Shown: positions 25,549-36,830, numbered from the stretch's first letter. The stretch: 64,000 nucleotides of DNA from Clytia hemisphaerica (GCA_902728285.1 CACVBU010000185.1:1544845-1608844), one strand, 5' to 3'. Notes: a model not told the origin generated them from the sequence alone. Numbers and translations are program-made.

Positions 25549-26349
25549 TTTAATTAGGATACCGTTGTGTGTTCTCTATGACTTGATATTCTCGCGGTTG
25601 CTTATTTAACTAGTTTTCTAAGCGTTGATTGACAACTTGTTAATAACTTGTTATAATCTCACAATTTTTATTCGTTTTTATATTTTACAGAGAACAAAGA
25701 AACAAAAAAAAACGAACGAAAAAACATTGGGAAATAGATGCAACAGTTTGATGTCTGGCCTTACTTAATTTTGATGTTTCATGACTGGTTGAATTTATTA
25801 CTTTGGTGAAAAAGAATCCATTACTGGTGATGCTTGATTGAAATTCCAATTGGATGTATACCCTCCACGGACACCTGTTTTACCTCTGGAAAAGCGCCAT
25901 CAAATCACTTATCACCCCAAACAAATTTTGAGAGAACTCTCCCCCTTGTGAATTATCGATTCTGAAAAAGCCCTTCTTATCTAGAAATATTATTTCTCTC
26001 AGATGTTTTCCAAAATCTCCAATTGGTTTTGAGTTGATATATCAGACATTTTCTTGAGAAGGTAATTTTTGGATATGACCGAGATTAAAGGGCAATTTTC
26101 CAACTGACGGTTTGCGCGGCGAGGAATCGCACCCTTACAGTGCAGAATCGGTGAAATTCATACCATTACAGTGCTTTTTTCAAATTTTAAACTCTTTTCG
26201 AGCAAAAAAAAATCAAGATTTTCGAGCTAGATTTGCTGAAATTTCCACCCATACAGTGCATTTATCCAAAGTCCACCCTTACAGTGCATTTCTTATAATT
26301 TGAAAAACATACCCTTAACTGCCGCACATACCCGTCGGTCAACTTGTCT

Positions 26350-26553
26350 GACTGCCCCCCAGCCTTTGTCACAGATCCAATGGGATCCCAATTTCATCCA
26401 CGGTGGGAAATTGACTTAAACTTTATCCCATTGAAAATCATGTAAAAAATTGCACTTCAAACTCTCCGATTGCAATTGGGCACCCCATTGGACTCTCGCT
26501 CGATTTCTTTATATGGAAAAAGTTCCACCTGGGCTGTGAGACAGGAGTGTATA
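26350..26553. mobile_element. Inverted-repeat MITE, 'CCCAGTGGG/CTCACAGACC' family, copy 4 (diverged)
   Basis: 'Tttgtcacagatccaatggg' at the left mirrors 'ctgggctgtgagacaggagt' at the right. Inner 'ccattgg' phrases correspond to the GTGGGGA units of copies 1-2. The most decayed of the four. Confidence 0.5.
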
Positions 26554-26826
26554 ATTAAGTACACCTTTTATTGAATACTTAAACATTGGATTAATCACTT
26601 TATAAGCTTGAAAAAAGAGGGAGGATGGATATCATCCAATTTTGAAATCACAACATAAAAGTTCCCGTTAAAAGATGTCAAATATAAGGAAAAGCTTCAA
26701 ATAAAATAATCTGAGATAAAAGCCTTTCCCTCCCTCCTCTTCTCTATACTCTTTTAGTTTTATTAAATGTTACTTTCTATCTATTCTTCTTTATTTTCAT
26801 TTTATTTTGCTTCCCATGGCTTCAAT

Positions 26827-27194
26827 ACACGTTTTTTTTTTTATTAGAACCTAGTTTATAAGAACATATAGGCTGAAATTCGTCGAAAAATTAAGAACAT
26901 CTTAAGAACATGCCCAGCCTCAGTTTGGAAAAAATGACAAGAAACTACAATTTTTTCCTCTTTTTAAGCAGTTTTAACCGAATTTAGGGGTGGATCTTCA
27001 AAAGTCGAGAGTCAAATATTGTCCAAATTTTGCCAAATTTAAGGGCTCTTTATTTTGTATCATATTGTCGATTTAGAGAAGTCTGAAAAATTAAGAACGC
27101 ATTTAAGAACATTTTAGGCTGAAAATTGCTAAAATAATAAGCACATCCAGGCTCAGCCAAATTTTAGGTGTTCTAATAAAAAAAAAAACGTGTA
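26827..27194. mobile_element. MITE, CTTTTTTTATAAGAA family, copy 3
   Basis: Ends ACACGTTTTTTTTTTTATTA and TAATAAAAAAAAAAACGTGT are mirror images. The interior contains repeated 'taagaacat' and inverted 'aggctga' phrases, as in copies 2 and 4. Non-coding. Confidence 0.65.
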
Positions 27195-27406
27195 TTCTCA
27201 CTTTAAACGTAACTTTCCCTCCCATGAGGAAGTAAGACTGGGGTTCTTTTCCAAAATTGTTAATGTGTTTAAATTTAAAAGTTGGTGTTTACATAATTTC
27301 ATTATTTGAAACTTGAGCATATTTTTTAAAGAATACAGGTTGTAAGAAAAGCTATTCCAAGAAATTGCCAACCACGATTAGAACCACGTCTTGGGGTGAT
27401 ATCTAA

Positions 27407-27632
27407 AGGCTCCACTTGCGCGCGCTTCGATCACACTTTTTCGAGCAAAGCTTACACGCTATTAGTCACAAGAAAAATGACGCAACTCCATTGGCACGAT
27501 CTGACGTAACGGTTGAAAAAGTTGAAACATGTTCGAGCGCGCGCTACATTTTTATGACGTAATCTTTTTTCCAAGCAAAAAGGATTGAAGCCAAAAGGTG
27601 CAATCACAGCGCGCGCAAGTGGAGACCGGCCT
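27407..27632. mobile_element. MITE with AGGCCGGTCTCCACTT ends, TAA duplication, copy 1
   Basis: The right end AAGTGGAGACCGGCCT mirrors the left AGGCTCCACTTGCGCGCG. TAA is duplicated on both sides, matching the TWA preference of PIF/Harbinger elements. The interior shares 'tgacgtaacggttgaaaaag' and 'tatgacgtaatcttttttcc' with the copy at 56083-56326. Confidence 0.75.
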
Positions 27633-27830
27633 TAAAGGTGCATGGGTTTCGGGCTCCTAGCTCCCTACTGGCGGTATCCAGTCAAAAATAAACGTACCCA
27701 TTCATCTGGAATGGCCGTGCAAAGTTATACCTTAAATGCTTGATAACCTTCACTGATTTTCTTCTTACAGTGTAAAAGAACTCAAAATAGAAAAAAGAAA
27801 AAAATAATTTCACTTTCCATATAAAGACAC

Positions 27831-29992
27831 ATGGAGATGTCGGGCAAAATTGACTCCACCGAGCAGAACAATCACAACAGCAGTGAACCAATTGATATCC
27901 GAGAAACCCAAGGTAAAAAAACTGATTCATTTTTGCAAGAGAAAATAAATCTCGCGAAGTTGTATGAGATTATTGCTAACTCGCGAATTTCGTCCATGCG
28001 GAATTTTCAAAATTATATTTTCGGATCGCGAAATAAAATGGTGCAAAAATTTGTCTTCAGGGAAATGATAGTCTTTATGACTCACTTATAAAACTATAAG
28101 ATGATTTTTACGAATCTACAGGACCAAAATTTTCATTATTTTCTTACCTTTTCAGAGATATTTAGTGATAAATGGACCCTTTTCGAACGCTATAAGCTTA
28201 CAGGCGGTTCCGGAGGTCCAAGGGCTAATTTCTGACCAAAATAAAGAACCCAGAGGCTCTAACCCCTCTAAATCGCATTTTCATTTTAGACGATGGTGTT
28301 GGTTTGTGTGGATATTTGCTGACATTTTGTTCGCTCATCATGTTTGTATGCACCTTACCTTTGTCACTACTCTTTTGCTTGAAGGTATTTATCTTTCTTT
28401 GGCTTTGCTAAACTATCTGAGGCTCAGTATACCTCAGACTCTAAAGACAAGGCTTCATTCTTTTTTTACCTTGCAAAAACAACGAAAATCTGGTGGACTG
28501 TTTTACAGTCCGCCTAAGCAAAAGCATATTATCATATACTACTACCGGGCCACTTAATTGCGCCATCCAGTCTATAAAAAAGCCTTAAGTGGACCCCGGA
28601 CTAGGTATACCTTTGATAAACATACAACCAACAAGTCATACACATTTTTTTTAGATTAACTTACCTGATAAGTGGCAGAGATGTTTTCTACCGAATTTTC
28701 ATCAGCCGACCAGATCTTTCCACCAATTTCTTGTCCTTGGCCAAAAGAAATTCGTACTCTTTTGTGTTCTTTGGAAATCCTTTACTTAGAGATCTAATTT
28801 CCATCGATGAGGTTTGCGACTGTTCTTTTTCCTCTCATAGATTGTTCAAGAATACGAGCGAGCTGTAATCTTCAGAGTGGGTCGACTCGTCAAAGGAGGA
28901 GCTCGTGGACCTGGTATCTTCTTCATTTTACCATGCATTGATAACTACATCAAAGTCGATTTGCGTGTTGTCTCATTTGATGTCCCTCCGCAAGAAATTT
29001 TGACCAGAGACAGTGTCACCATTACTGTAGATGCTGTCACTTATTTCAGAATCTCGAATCCAATTCAATCAGTTTGTAATGTCGAAGATGCCCAAAGATC
29101 CACACGGTTGCTTGCACAGACTACTTTGCGGAACGAGTTGGGTACGAAGAATCTCAGTGAAGTTCTTTTGGAGAGAGATACAATAAGCCATTCAATTCAA
29201 CGAATTTTGGATGCAGCTACGGATCCATGGGGAGTGAAAGTTGAACGTGTTGAGATTAAAGATGTCCGCCTTCCACAGATGTTGCAAAGAGCTATGGCTG
29301 CTGAAGCTGAGGCCTCCAGAGAAGCAAAAGCTAAGGTACGCACTTTTGTACTTAGTTTGTTGGTCCTTGTAACCCCAAGGACGGGATGGACTTTTACAAT
29401 GTTAGCCACATTCATGTACAAGCATAACGGCCAAAGTATTTTGGCTGAGTGTACATACAGAAAATAGCAGCGTGGTAAATTTAAGGAAAAGTTAAGAAAG
29501 AGGACCGAAGAAATAACATTGAGAGATGCTCGATTGACTGTTGGGATTTTAAGTTTGGATCTGGATTTTTTAACCTTGGAACAATAGAATTTATATCCCA
29601 ATAGGTATTTCTATAGGAATTTTTATCCCTACTGAGGAAAAAAGTTTCAAAATGGTTCTTGATGTCTTACTGTTTAAATTGATTTTACAATTACAATAAT
29701 TAAAGATTTATAAGGATTAAAGAGTTCTAGGGAGGAAGCTCCTCCCCTTCTTTCGTATAGATCACTATAAAACACTCAAAATATTTCCTCCTCCTTTTCT
29801 TAGGTGATTGCTGCTGAAGGAGAGATGAATGCTGCTCGTGCTTTGAAAGAAGCTTCTGACGTCATTTGCGAATCACCACAAGCTTTACAACTCCGTTATT
29901 TACAAACCTTGCAAACCATCTCAGCTGAAAAGAATTCCACCATTATTTTCCCGTTACCTATTGACATGATCCAACGTACTTTAGGAAAATAA
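27831..29992 (+). CDS. Stomatin (SPFH/band 7 membrane scaffold), tandem copy 2
   Basis: Four exons: 27831-27912, 28290-28384, 28841-29335 and 29804-29992, with the same phases as copy 1, giving 286 residues. The hairpin [18 protein letters not shown] carries P51. The SPFH core and C-terminal helix are as in copy 1, with a few substitutions (for example YIKVDLRV for [17 protein letters not shown] for NPISSVCNI). The last residues diverge (MIQRTLGK against MLSKALSK). Residues 1-59 are much less similar to copy 1 than the rest. The role is as for copy 1; two similar proteins could co-assemble. A TTCTTACAG acceptor-like site lies about 60 bases upstream of the ATG, which may mark a 5' UTR intron or leader splice site. 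Confidence 0.95.
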
Positions 29993-30144
29993 GACCATCT
30001 TGTTATTCAATGCAATACATCTGCAGGTTGTGTGGTTGTGTAATTCAAATCGTGAAATCGTGGTTGGTTGACACTACTCGGTTGAATTGATCTTCTGAAA
30101 GGGGAATACATCAATTAAGCTTGAATTATAATCAAGTTTGTTAA

Positions 30145-30323
30145 TACAATGGAGTGTCCATAACTCGTACACGCACGGGGAACGCAAATTTGTTCAAATT
30201 ATTGAAATTTTGAGTTACGGAGATTGGTTTATAAGGCATTGTCAACTGAAGTTTCCAGAAAACTTGTTCGACTAAAAAAGTTATTTGAGTTATAGAGGTT
30301 CGAGTTATGAAGACTCCACTGTA
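30145..30323. mobile_element. Tigger/pogo-like MITE, both ends present
   Basis: TACAATGGAGTGTCCATAAC at the left mirrors GTTATGAAGACTCCACTGTA at the right. TA flanks and 'aactcg' repeats are as in the solo end at 10993. 179 bp, non-coding. Confidence 0.65.
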
Positions 30324-30454
30324 CTCTGTATTGCCATATCAACATCTTGAAGGTTGTTCATACAAAGTTATCACTGTCATGTATCGCTTTGGCTTTGATT
30401 AAAGACATTTTTGTAAGTATGCGTTGAATAATAGCCTTGTTTTGAGTGCTAGGT

Positions 30455-30627
30455 ATACACCTTTTCGACCGTAGCTGCCAATTGCCGCGCGGGCATTTTT
30501 GTCCGTTTTATCACCCTAAAACCGTCCCAGTCTTTTTTTACACCTATGGATTGGATCGAGTTTTGAGGGATAATTGAATAATAAAGTGGCACGCGCCTGA
30601 CCGCGTGACTACGGTCGAAAAGGCGTA
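30455..30627. mobile_element. MITE, ACACCTTTTCGACCGTAG family, copy 1
   Basis: The left ATACACCTTTTCGACCGTAG is mirrored by CTACGGTCGAAAAGGCGTAT. The interior has GC-rich 'gccaattgccgcgcgggcat' and 'agtggcacgcgcctg' segments. The same element is at 57719-57922. Confidence 0.75.
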
Positions 30628-31504
30628 TTATCAGGATTGTATTCGTTCATGTAATTTTCTTCATTATTCTATATCACTACATACTTCTTCTCAGTTTTTG
30701 TTTGTTTTGAAATTAGCATCAAATTTATTAACAAAGCTTCTCTATTCCAATAACGGACAAGTCTATCAACCGCAACCCGTAAAATGATCCGTTAAGCGGT
30801 ACAATCTCTGACGAAACTTTTCTAGAAGATGTTTACTGCTCTTTGGCCACTTTCAATTTCTTTTTAAATCTATTTAATTATTTATTTAAGGATGCAGTTA
30901 TTTCTTTAGGCAATTTATTCTGCGATTGAGTAGGATGGTTAGTGAATAGACACTTTTACGAGAGTTTTTCTTTAAAATTCCAAGTCACTAATTTCTGATA
31001 AAATTATTTCCAAGAATTACCTACTACCTACTCTTTTGTGAAATGAATTTCAAGATAATGATCATACCTTATAATTACCAAGTTGTACAAAAAAATAATA
31101 TTATTATTAAATTTTATCGGAGTAATCGTGCGTGTAATTAAAATGTAGAGCATGAAACTATGGTCACATCTTATACGTTTTTTTAGTAAATGGTAGTAAA
31201 TAAATAATCTTCAGTAAAATTCTCCCTCCCTTAATTGTTTTCCTGAAACCGGAAGATGCCGTCGGTTTGAGTAAGATTAATTCCGCTACCGGGACTTATA
31301 GACCCCTTATAGATTCTACTATTGCCATTTTCTAGCGAAAAAGATCAAGAGTCTAGATAATTGTCCCGAATTTACAAAAATCTGGGTATTTCTTCTCATC
31401 AAAACACAAAAGGTCGCGATTTTCGATTAATTGAGATCATCTGGGGAAAACTTAATTATAATCTGTTGTTATATGTTCACGCTGTAATAAAAAATTAAAA
31501 CACA

Positions 31505-31847
31505 CACCTTATCGGGGAAAAAAATGTCGAGGGAGAGTGACAAAAAATTTGAGAGGGTGACGAAATTTTCCCCTGGCGAATTTTTTCCCCGATATTTTAT
31601 CACCCGACCAAAACTTTTACCCGATTTTTTAAACCCCAACCCAACCAATATTAAAATCTAAATTTTTTACACCTTTATTGACCGCAATTAGTGCTTTAAA
31701 CGCAGAATTACAAGATCTTTTTTCGAGCTAGTGAAGGAAAGCATTTCATTTGGACAATTTAGTTGGGTGAAAGTGACTAAGACGAAAAAAAAACCCCGAC
31801 TAAATAAAAGTCCGAAAAACTCCGACATTTTTTTCCCCGATAAGGTA
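31505..31847. mobile_element. MITE, ACCTTATCGGGGAAA family, copy 2
   Basis: CACCTTATCGGGGAAAAAAA at the left mirrors TTTTTTTCCCCGATAAGGTA at the right. The interior has 'ttttccccg' and 'gggtgacgaaattttcccc' phrases. It is about twice as long as copy 1. Confidence 0.7.
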
Positions 31848-32090
31848 TATCATTTTCATTTTCAAAATCGCCATGTATTTAGAGATAGTGTAATTGTAGC
31901 TTTAGAATTTCGAACGTTCGAACCTTTTGTAAACATTCCAAATTCGAACGTTCGAAATAAAAAAATAATAAATAGAGCGACAAAATCAAACAAATGTCAG
32001 TTTTTCATGAATAGAGGTGCTGAGAAAAAAGAGAAAGATAATTGGTTAGAAAAAACACCCAAATCAGAAAGAATTCAAGAAAACCAAGAG

Positions 32091-34716
32091 ATGGCACAAA
32101 CATCCCCGATTGTACAGCCCGAGGTGGCATCAAAAGACATTCGACAAGCTGATGGTTTGTAACTACCTTTTTCTATTAGATATAGGGCTTTACTTTTTAT
32201 ATGTAAGGTTTTGAGAATTTTGATTAAAATAATCTTTTTCTGAACTAATTTTTATCCCCATTTTTATATTAAAAATTAAACCTTTGGAAGTTTGTCTTTT
32301 ATGATTGGTTCATTCTACATGATTTAAGATGGAATAGAACTGACTTCATTTTCATTTTCCATGTCATGTAGTCCAACAGTAAAATTTTGTACAGTTATCA
32401 CACAGACAACAAGGGTCGGAAATCGGAAAGTTTTAAATGTCGGAAAATTCAGAATTTTTAGGAAATTTTTTGATTTCCAGAGAAAAAATTGTAATAAAGT
32501 CTCTCTAAGGGTATGACTTTTTTCAAAAATCGAAAAATAAATTTCAAAAAGTCTCTCTAAGGAGCCATAAGCAAAAAGCTCGTACCCATGTCTATTTTTA
32601 GCTGTTAAAGCATAATAATTTGAGTTGAGTTCTTTTTCAGGAAATGAAACTTGGATATTCAAAATCTACTCAAAATTCCGCTTCCACTGATATATAACAT
32701 GATAGGGTTATTTTCAAGTTAATATTCCGGTTTTTTTGGATTTCGGCCTAAAAATGACCCATTTTTGTCCAAAAAAGTGATGAAACGCTAAAAATCAAAA
32801 ATGAGAAATATGTAATTATTTTCCTGAATTTGTAAGAAATATTATAATTTTAATGTAAAGTTGTCAGAAATACATACTAGAATGAGAAAAATAAACTTAG
32901 AAAGTTAAAACACGACCTAAATCCTAAAAAAAAACCGGGTTTTTCCAAAATTAGTCTACGAAACATTTTGATCAAAAATGAGAAAATCCACCTTGCAGGA
33001 CCTCTAGTTCATTGTAATTCTGCATTTTTGACTCTATTTTTTGCATATTCTGATATACTCTACCTATTTGAAGAATTTTCAAGCAAAGAAATCTCAATTC
33101 AAGTACAATTGACGAAAAGATAGGGGAATTTTGACATAGGCCCAAATTTTCCGTCACGGCGTGACAAAAACTAAAAAGGGCTACAGAAAATCTTGTGGGT
33201 TGATTTTTGAATTTCTATTTTAGGTTTCTGATTAACACTATATGGTTGATGTTTCATGGAGAAAATTAAGGCCTGATTCCATTCCACTCTCATAGATTTT
33301 TACAGGCTATTGAAAATTTTCCGTCACGGCGTGACAAAAACTCTGACCTAGTACTAGTCAGTGAAAAAATGGATTTGAAAGCCTCAAATCATAGATTAAC
33401 CAGTCCAAGTCCTATAGAAAGTTGCCTCAGCTTGCAAAAGAGGCCTTTTGGTAAGTTTTTTGAATCTATACCTGAAAAAAAACACCCTGTAATAAGGACA
33501 TCATTCCAAAGCAGTTTTTTCAGTACCGTAGCAGCAGGCTCAGATTAGCCTATGTTGATTTTTCGGGAACATATGGCATGTTATATATCAATTGTCGGAA
33601 ATTTTATGTAGATTTCAAAAATGGTTAAAAGTAGGGGTTAAAAATGAAGTCAATGAGAAGAAAATGCAAAACTTGATGATTTTTTCTCCTATTTTGGCCT
33701 GCGATTTTACAAAAACCTAAAAAATGCGATAAAAAATTTCTAAAGCGAGGTTAAGCTCTATTTTTTTTTGCTTTTTGCTACAAAATACCATAGCTTCCCA
33801 TAAAAATAGGTTTTATAGAGATTCGAAGACCTTCATTTTTTGACATTTTTAAAATTTTTGGGTACGAGCTTTTTGCTTATAGCTAAGGGTCACCTTTTCA
33901 GCAAAAATCAGCCTCTCTAAGGGTCGGTTTTCGAAGGTCCCCTCATTTGCCAACCCTAGTACCCCCCACCCCCCCCCCCGGGCTTCGTATATAAGTCACC
34001 GGTACATTAGTTGCTACTAGGGTACTGATGAACCTCCATTTTTTCTGGAGGTTCAGAAAGCTCAGAGCTGACAGGTCGTAAAAAGATCCTGACTCTTTCA
34101 AAGCTAATTCAATTACAATTCAATGATCTATTCAGTCTACCCATAAAGGCTTAGATAAACTGTAAAGTAATAATATCAAAACCCGGTACTAGGGTTGCAA
34201 GCTGACGGGTATATGCCGCCCGACTTTCGACCCTCACACCCTTAGTTAGTCTAAAAAGGAGAAAAATAGGAAAATTTTGCGATTTTTAAGACCCTTATTG
34301 GGACTAATTTGACCAAATTTTAATCTTTCAAGGAGCCAAAAGTAGAAATTTTCCTATTTTTTCCGACCCTTACAATTTATGAAGAAGACTCGTCGAACTT
34401 TTTCGACCCTGAAAAAAGAATCTTTCATAATTTTCGGACAGAAAAGTTTTTCCCATTGTCCTATAATTGACGGGTCTTTTTTTCTGGAAGTTACACATCC
34501 TATTGTACCTATTGCAGAGTGTTATGCCTAAATTCAGCTTACTGGGAGCTTTGTCCGGGTAACAGTGATGAAGTTCGCCGTACTCTAACTCTGGACTATT
34601 ATGTTTTCTTTTTTTTCTTTTTAGAGGGCACTGGCATATGTGGCTTATTCTTGACATGTATTTCTATTTTGCTTTTCATTGCAACGTTCCCAATGTCATT
34701 GCTGTTCTGTTTGAAG
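32091..34716 (+). pseudogene. Third stomatin locus, exons 1-2 only
   Basis: Exon 1 (32091-32154) encodes MAQTSPIVQPEVASKDIRQA plus D and ends in phase 1 at a GTTTGT donor. Exon 2 (34625-34716) encodes GTGICGLFLTCISILLFI and then ATFPMSLLFCLK, the hydrophobic hairpin with its proline, ending in phase 0 before GTTAGT. Lengths and phases match exons 1-2 of the two complete genes upstream. No SPFH exon was found between 34717 and the opposite-strand gene at 35153, nor elsewhere to the right. Both exons are intact and unrelated at the N-terminus to copies 1-2, so this may be a truncated duplicate, or a gene whose 3' half was displaced by the repeat block. Expression is unknown. Confidence 0.75.
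32400..33955. repeat. Inverted-repeat-bounded element in the intron of the third stomatin locus
   Basis: A segment near 32555-32590 ('agccataagcaaaaagctcg') recurs inverted at 33858-33890 ('cgagctttttgcttatagct'), with 'ctctctaagg' phrases around both. Inside are two direct copies of a 28-bp sequence (at about 33135 and 33315) containing the palindrome GTCACGGCGTGAC. It has no coding content and ends in a poly-C run near 33970. Probably a non-autonomous transposon with decayed ends. Confidence 0.5.
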
Positions 34717-34984
34717 GTTAGTTTTTTTATATCCAGAGATTTTTTCTGATAAGTGAATTTAAAAAGGTGGCTTCTCCTACTCTAAGACTTCTGAGTATAG
34801 ACCAATAGGATTATTAACTTCTTTAAAATTTGCATAAATAAAGCAGATTCTGGAAAAATTTCCAACTTCCTTTATTTGCTCACTGGAAAAGCATGCCATA
34901 CATAATTTTTTTGGAAAGGTAACCAAATGAGATACAAAGTCAAGAACTTTTAGAGTAACCGGTAGTAAAAGGTATACTAGGTAA

Positions 34985-35100
34985 AATTGATTAATTATAT
35001 AATTTTATAATTAACCAACTAATTAATTAATTAATCAATCAATGAATTAATAATTTAATTTATTAATTAATTAATTTTAATAACTTATTGATTTCATTTT
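34985..35100. repeat. TTAATTAA-type low-complexity tract
   Basis: Over 100 bases of almost pure A/T built on 'ttaattaa'/'taattaat'. On the minus strand it includes an AATAAA downstream of the gene at 35153-36553 and may serve as its poly(A) region. Confidence 0.7.
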
Positions 35101-35152
35101 TATAATTTCAATCTTGTATGATGTAGATTTTGAAAGACTTAAGAGAATAAAA

Positions 35153-36553
35153 CTATTCCTTACCACTACTTGAAGTCTCGTCTATGGTTTCCAATTCAAT
35201 TTTGGTGAATTTGATATTTTGGATAGCACCCAACATCAGACCACGTACATCATTTGCAAGATTTTTAGTAAGAACGACTCGTGCCATAGGGCGTTCGTCA
35301 GCAAGGGGATCTCGGAACTCGGGATTTTCAATCAATGTGATCTTTCTCTTCACTGCTGCAGCTCTAACAGCTTCATAATGATACCTGAGCGCTCGACTAC
35401 ACACTCCTCTGTTGTTATGGTCTTTCAACACTTGGAAAAGCAACCTTGAATACGCCACCAGCGTTGTGTAAGTTCCTTTGCCTATAAGGCAAAAAAATAA
35501 AAATAAAAATAAAAAAAATAAAAAAAAAACGTTTTCAAGTATTTTATAATCGAAATTAATTTTCATTCATTTTTCCAAAAATGTAAAAAACTATTTCCAA
35601 CTGGCTATTGGTCAAGACGCACTTTTAACACTTGGGGAAAACGCAATTTAATATTTGTAAAATTAGTGTTTCAAAATGAGGTTGGCTTCTCAACTTAAAA
35701 ACAAAATTACAAAAGATGCCGTACCGATTCACAAAACTTGAAGCCGCCCCTTTTAATATACAATAATTTTTACCTCTGACAATGATTTCTTTGCAATCAC
35801 TAACATTCAAGCCAGCCAACATAATTCGTTTACATATTTCCGCTTCGATTTTATTTGCACCACCTCGTGTTGAAGATATCGCTATCCAATATGAAATCCC
35901 TAAAAAATAGTCCGTCCCAATTAACAAAAGAACAAAGTTTTAATACCTTAAGAGAAGAAATTTTGTAAGAGAAATAGAGACTAGTGTGGAAAAAAATTAA
36001 GTTTGGCCATAATCATGATCAATTTTTGAAAATATCGTCGATTAAAAATCAAATTATGCAATAAATTTTTACCTGGTATGACGGTTTTCTCCCCGTCTAT
36101 TTCGTAACTTTGATAATCCTCATCCGAATCTAACGGTGCTTCTCTTCTCTCTTCTTCTTGCCTTTTTCGTTTGATTAGTTTGTGTCTCATGTCGCTCACT
36201 TTCATGCCACAAAGACAGGAAAAGTAAAGCATCACTTCATCAAAACGCTTTATTATGGTTTCAATCTCTTCTCTTTTATTTCCAAGGTTGTAGTTGGCTT
36301 TTTCAAGGTCTTCATCAAAAACATCCCATAGACAACGAAATGATATAACAAAGTATCTATCAACAACGATAGGCACTATGAAGTTTTTAAGTGCACTTTT
36401 TATCGTGTCACATCTTATGGTCATTTGTACGCCTGACATCTTGCTCACGCGAAGTGAACATCTTTCACTCATATGGCTATTTTCAGCTGTTTTCTGGCTT
36501 ATTCGCGAAATTAAATCCACGCGAAATATTTCAAAACTCTGATAATCAGCCAT
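35153..36553 (-). CDS. Unrecognised three-exon protein, 311 aa
   Basis: Minus-strand exons 36553-36073, 35899-35774 and 35481-35153 join in consistent phase 1 at GTAAAA donors and pyrimidine-AG acceptors, and all three joints fall at a glycine codon. The ATG is at 36553 and TAG ends at 35153. No signal peptide or membrane segment is seen. The first exon has a basic-acidic patch (HKLIKRKRQEEERREAPLDS) resembling a nuclear-localisation/linker segment. Exon 3 has ordered-looking helical sequence (GVCSRALRYHYEAVRAAAVK) and the phrase ENPEFRDPLADERPMARVVL. I recognise no family. The stop directly follows another GTAAGG donor-like site (SSSG, then KE, stop), so a longer spliced form is possible. 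The start codon lies where a LINE fragment begins on the other strand. Consistent phases and non-repetitive composition argue for a real gene. Confidence 0.6.
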
Positions 36554-36830
36554 GACGAGCCCAATACCGGAAATTCAGAAGTCAATAATCGTATTCAATT
36601 GGCATCTGCAAAATTCAACGAAATGTCAAACCTCCTTCAAAATCAGCGAATCAACCTTCCCACCCGAATCAACTTCCTCAATAGTTTTGTGAGAAGTCGA
36701 CTTTCGTACGCGTGTCAAAACTGGAACCTAACAAAAAATCTATTTGAAAGATTGAATGTTAGTTATCGTTCTTTTCTTTGGCGAATGATACGTAATGGTC
36801 AAAAGTTTGTCGATTTCAGAGATTAAAAAT
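36554..36830 (+). pseudogene. LINE reverse transcriptase C-terminal fragment
   Basis: A plus-strand frame reads EPNTGNSEVNNRIQLASAKF, then INLPTRINFLNSFVRSRLSY, ACQNWNLTKNLFERLNVSYR and SFLWRMIRNG, ending at TAA near 36826. This is the post-catalytic 'thumb' region common to many non-LTR retrotransposons. No catalytic motif is present and both ends are truncated. It abuts, head to head, the first exon of the minus-strand gene. Confidence 0.75.

Larger units (their letters stand above)
25550..27830. other. Between stomatin copies 1 and 2; repeats only
   Basis: No gene. It holds a degenerate 'cacccttacagtgca' repeat (about 26125-26340; four phrases of 'ttacagtgcattt'), a GGGATCC-type MITE (26350-26553), a CGTTTTTTTTTTATTAGAA element (26827-27194) and a Harbinger-like MITE (27407-27632). 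The stomatin 2 leader starts shortly after a TTCTTACAG acceptor-like site near 27770. Confidence 0.5.
29993..32090. other. Between stomatin copy 2 and the third locus
   Basis: No gene. It contains a Tigger-like MITE (30145-30323), a CACCTTTTCGACC MITE (30455-30627) and a CTTATCGGGG MITE (31505-31847). ATTAAA near 30398 could serve as the stomatin 2 poly(A) signal. The frame opening at 31731 runs through the MITE end and is not considered coding before 32091. Confidence 0.45.

Noticed and set aside
29197..29601. 134-codon minus-strand frame over stomatin 2 exon 3
   Set aside because: Antisense shadow of the conserved SPFH exon. The same shadow appears over copy 1.
31731..32090. Open frame continuing upstream of the third stomatin start
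   Set aside because: It runs through the right end of a MITE and lysine/asparagine-rich AT sequence. The first plausible start is 32091.
34370..34657. 95-codon minus-strand frame that might be a fourth exon of the orphan gene
   Set aside because: It lies mostly antisense to stomatin exon 2 and repeat sequence, has no suitable acceptor, and lacks phase continuity.
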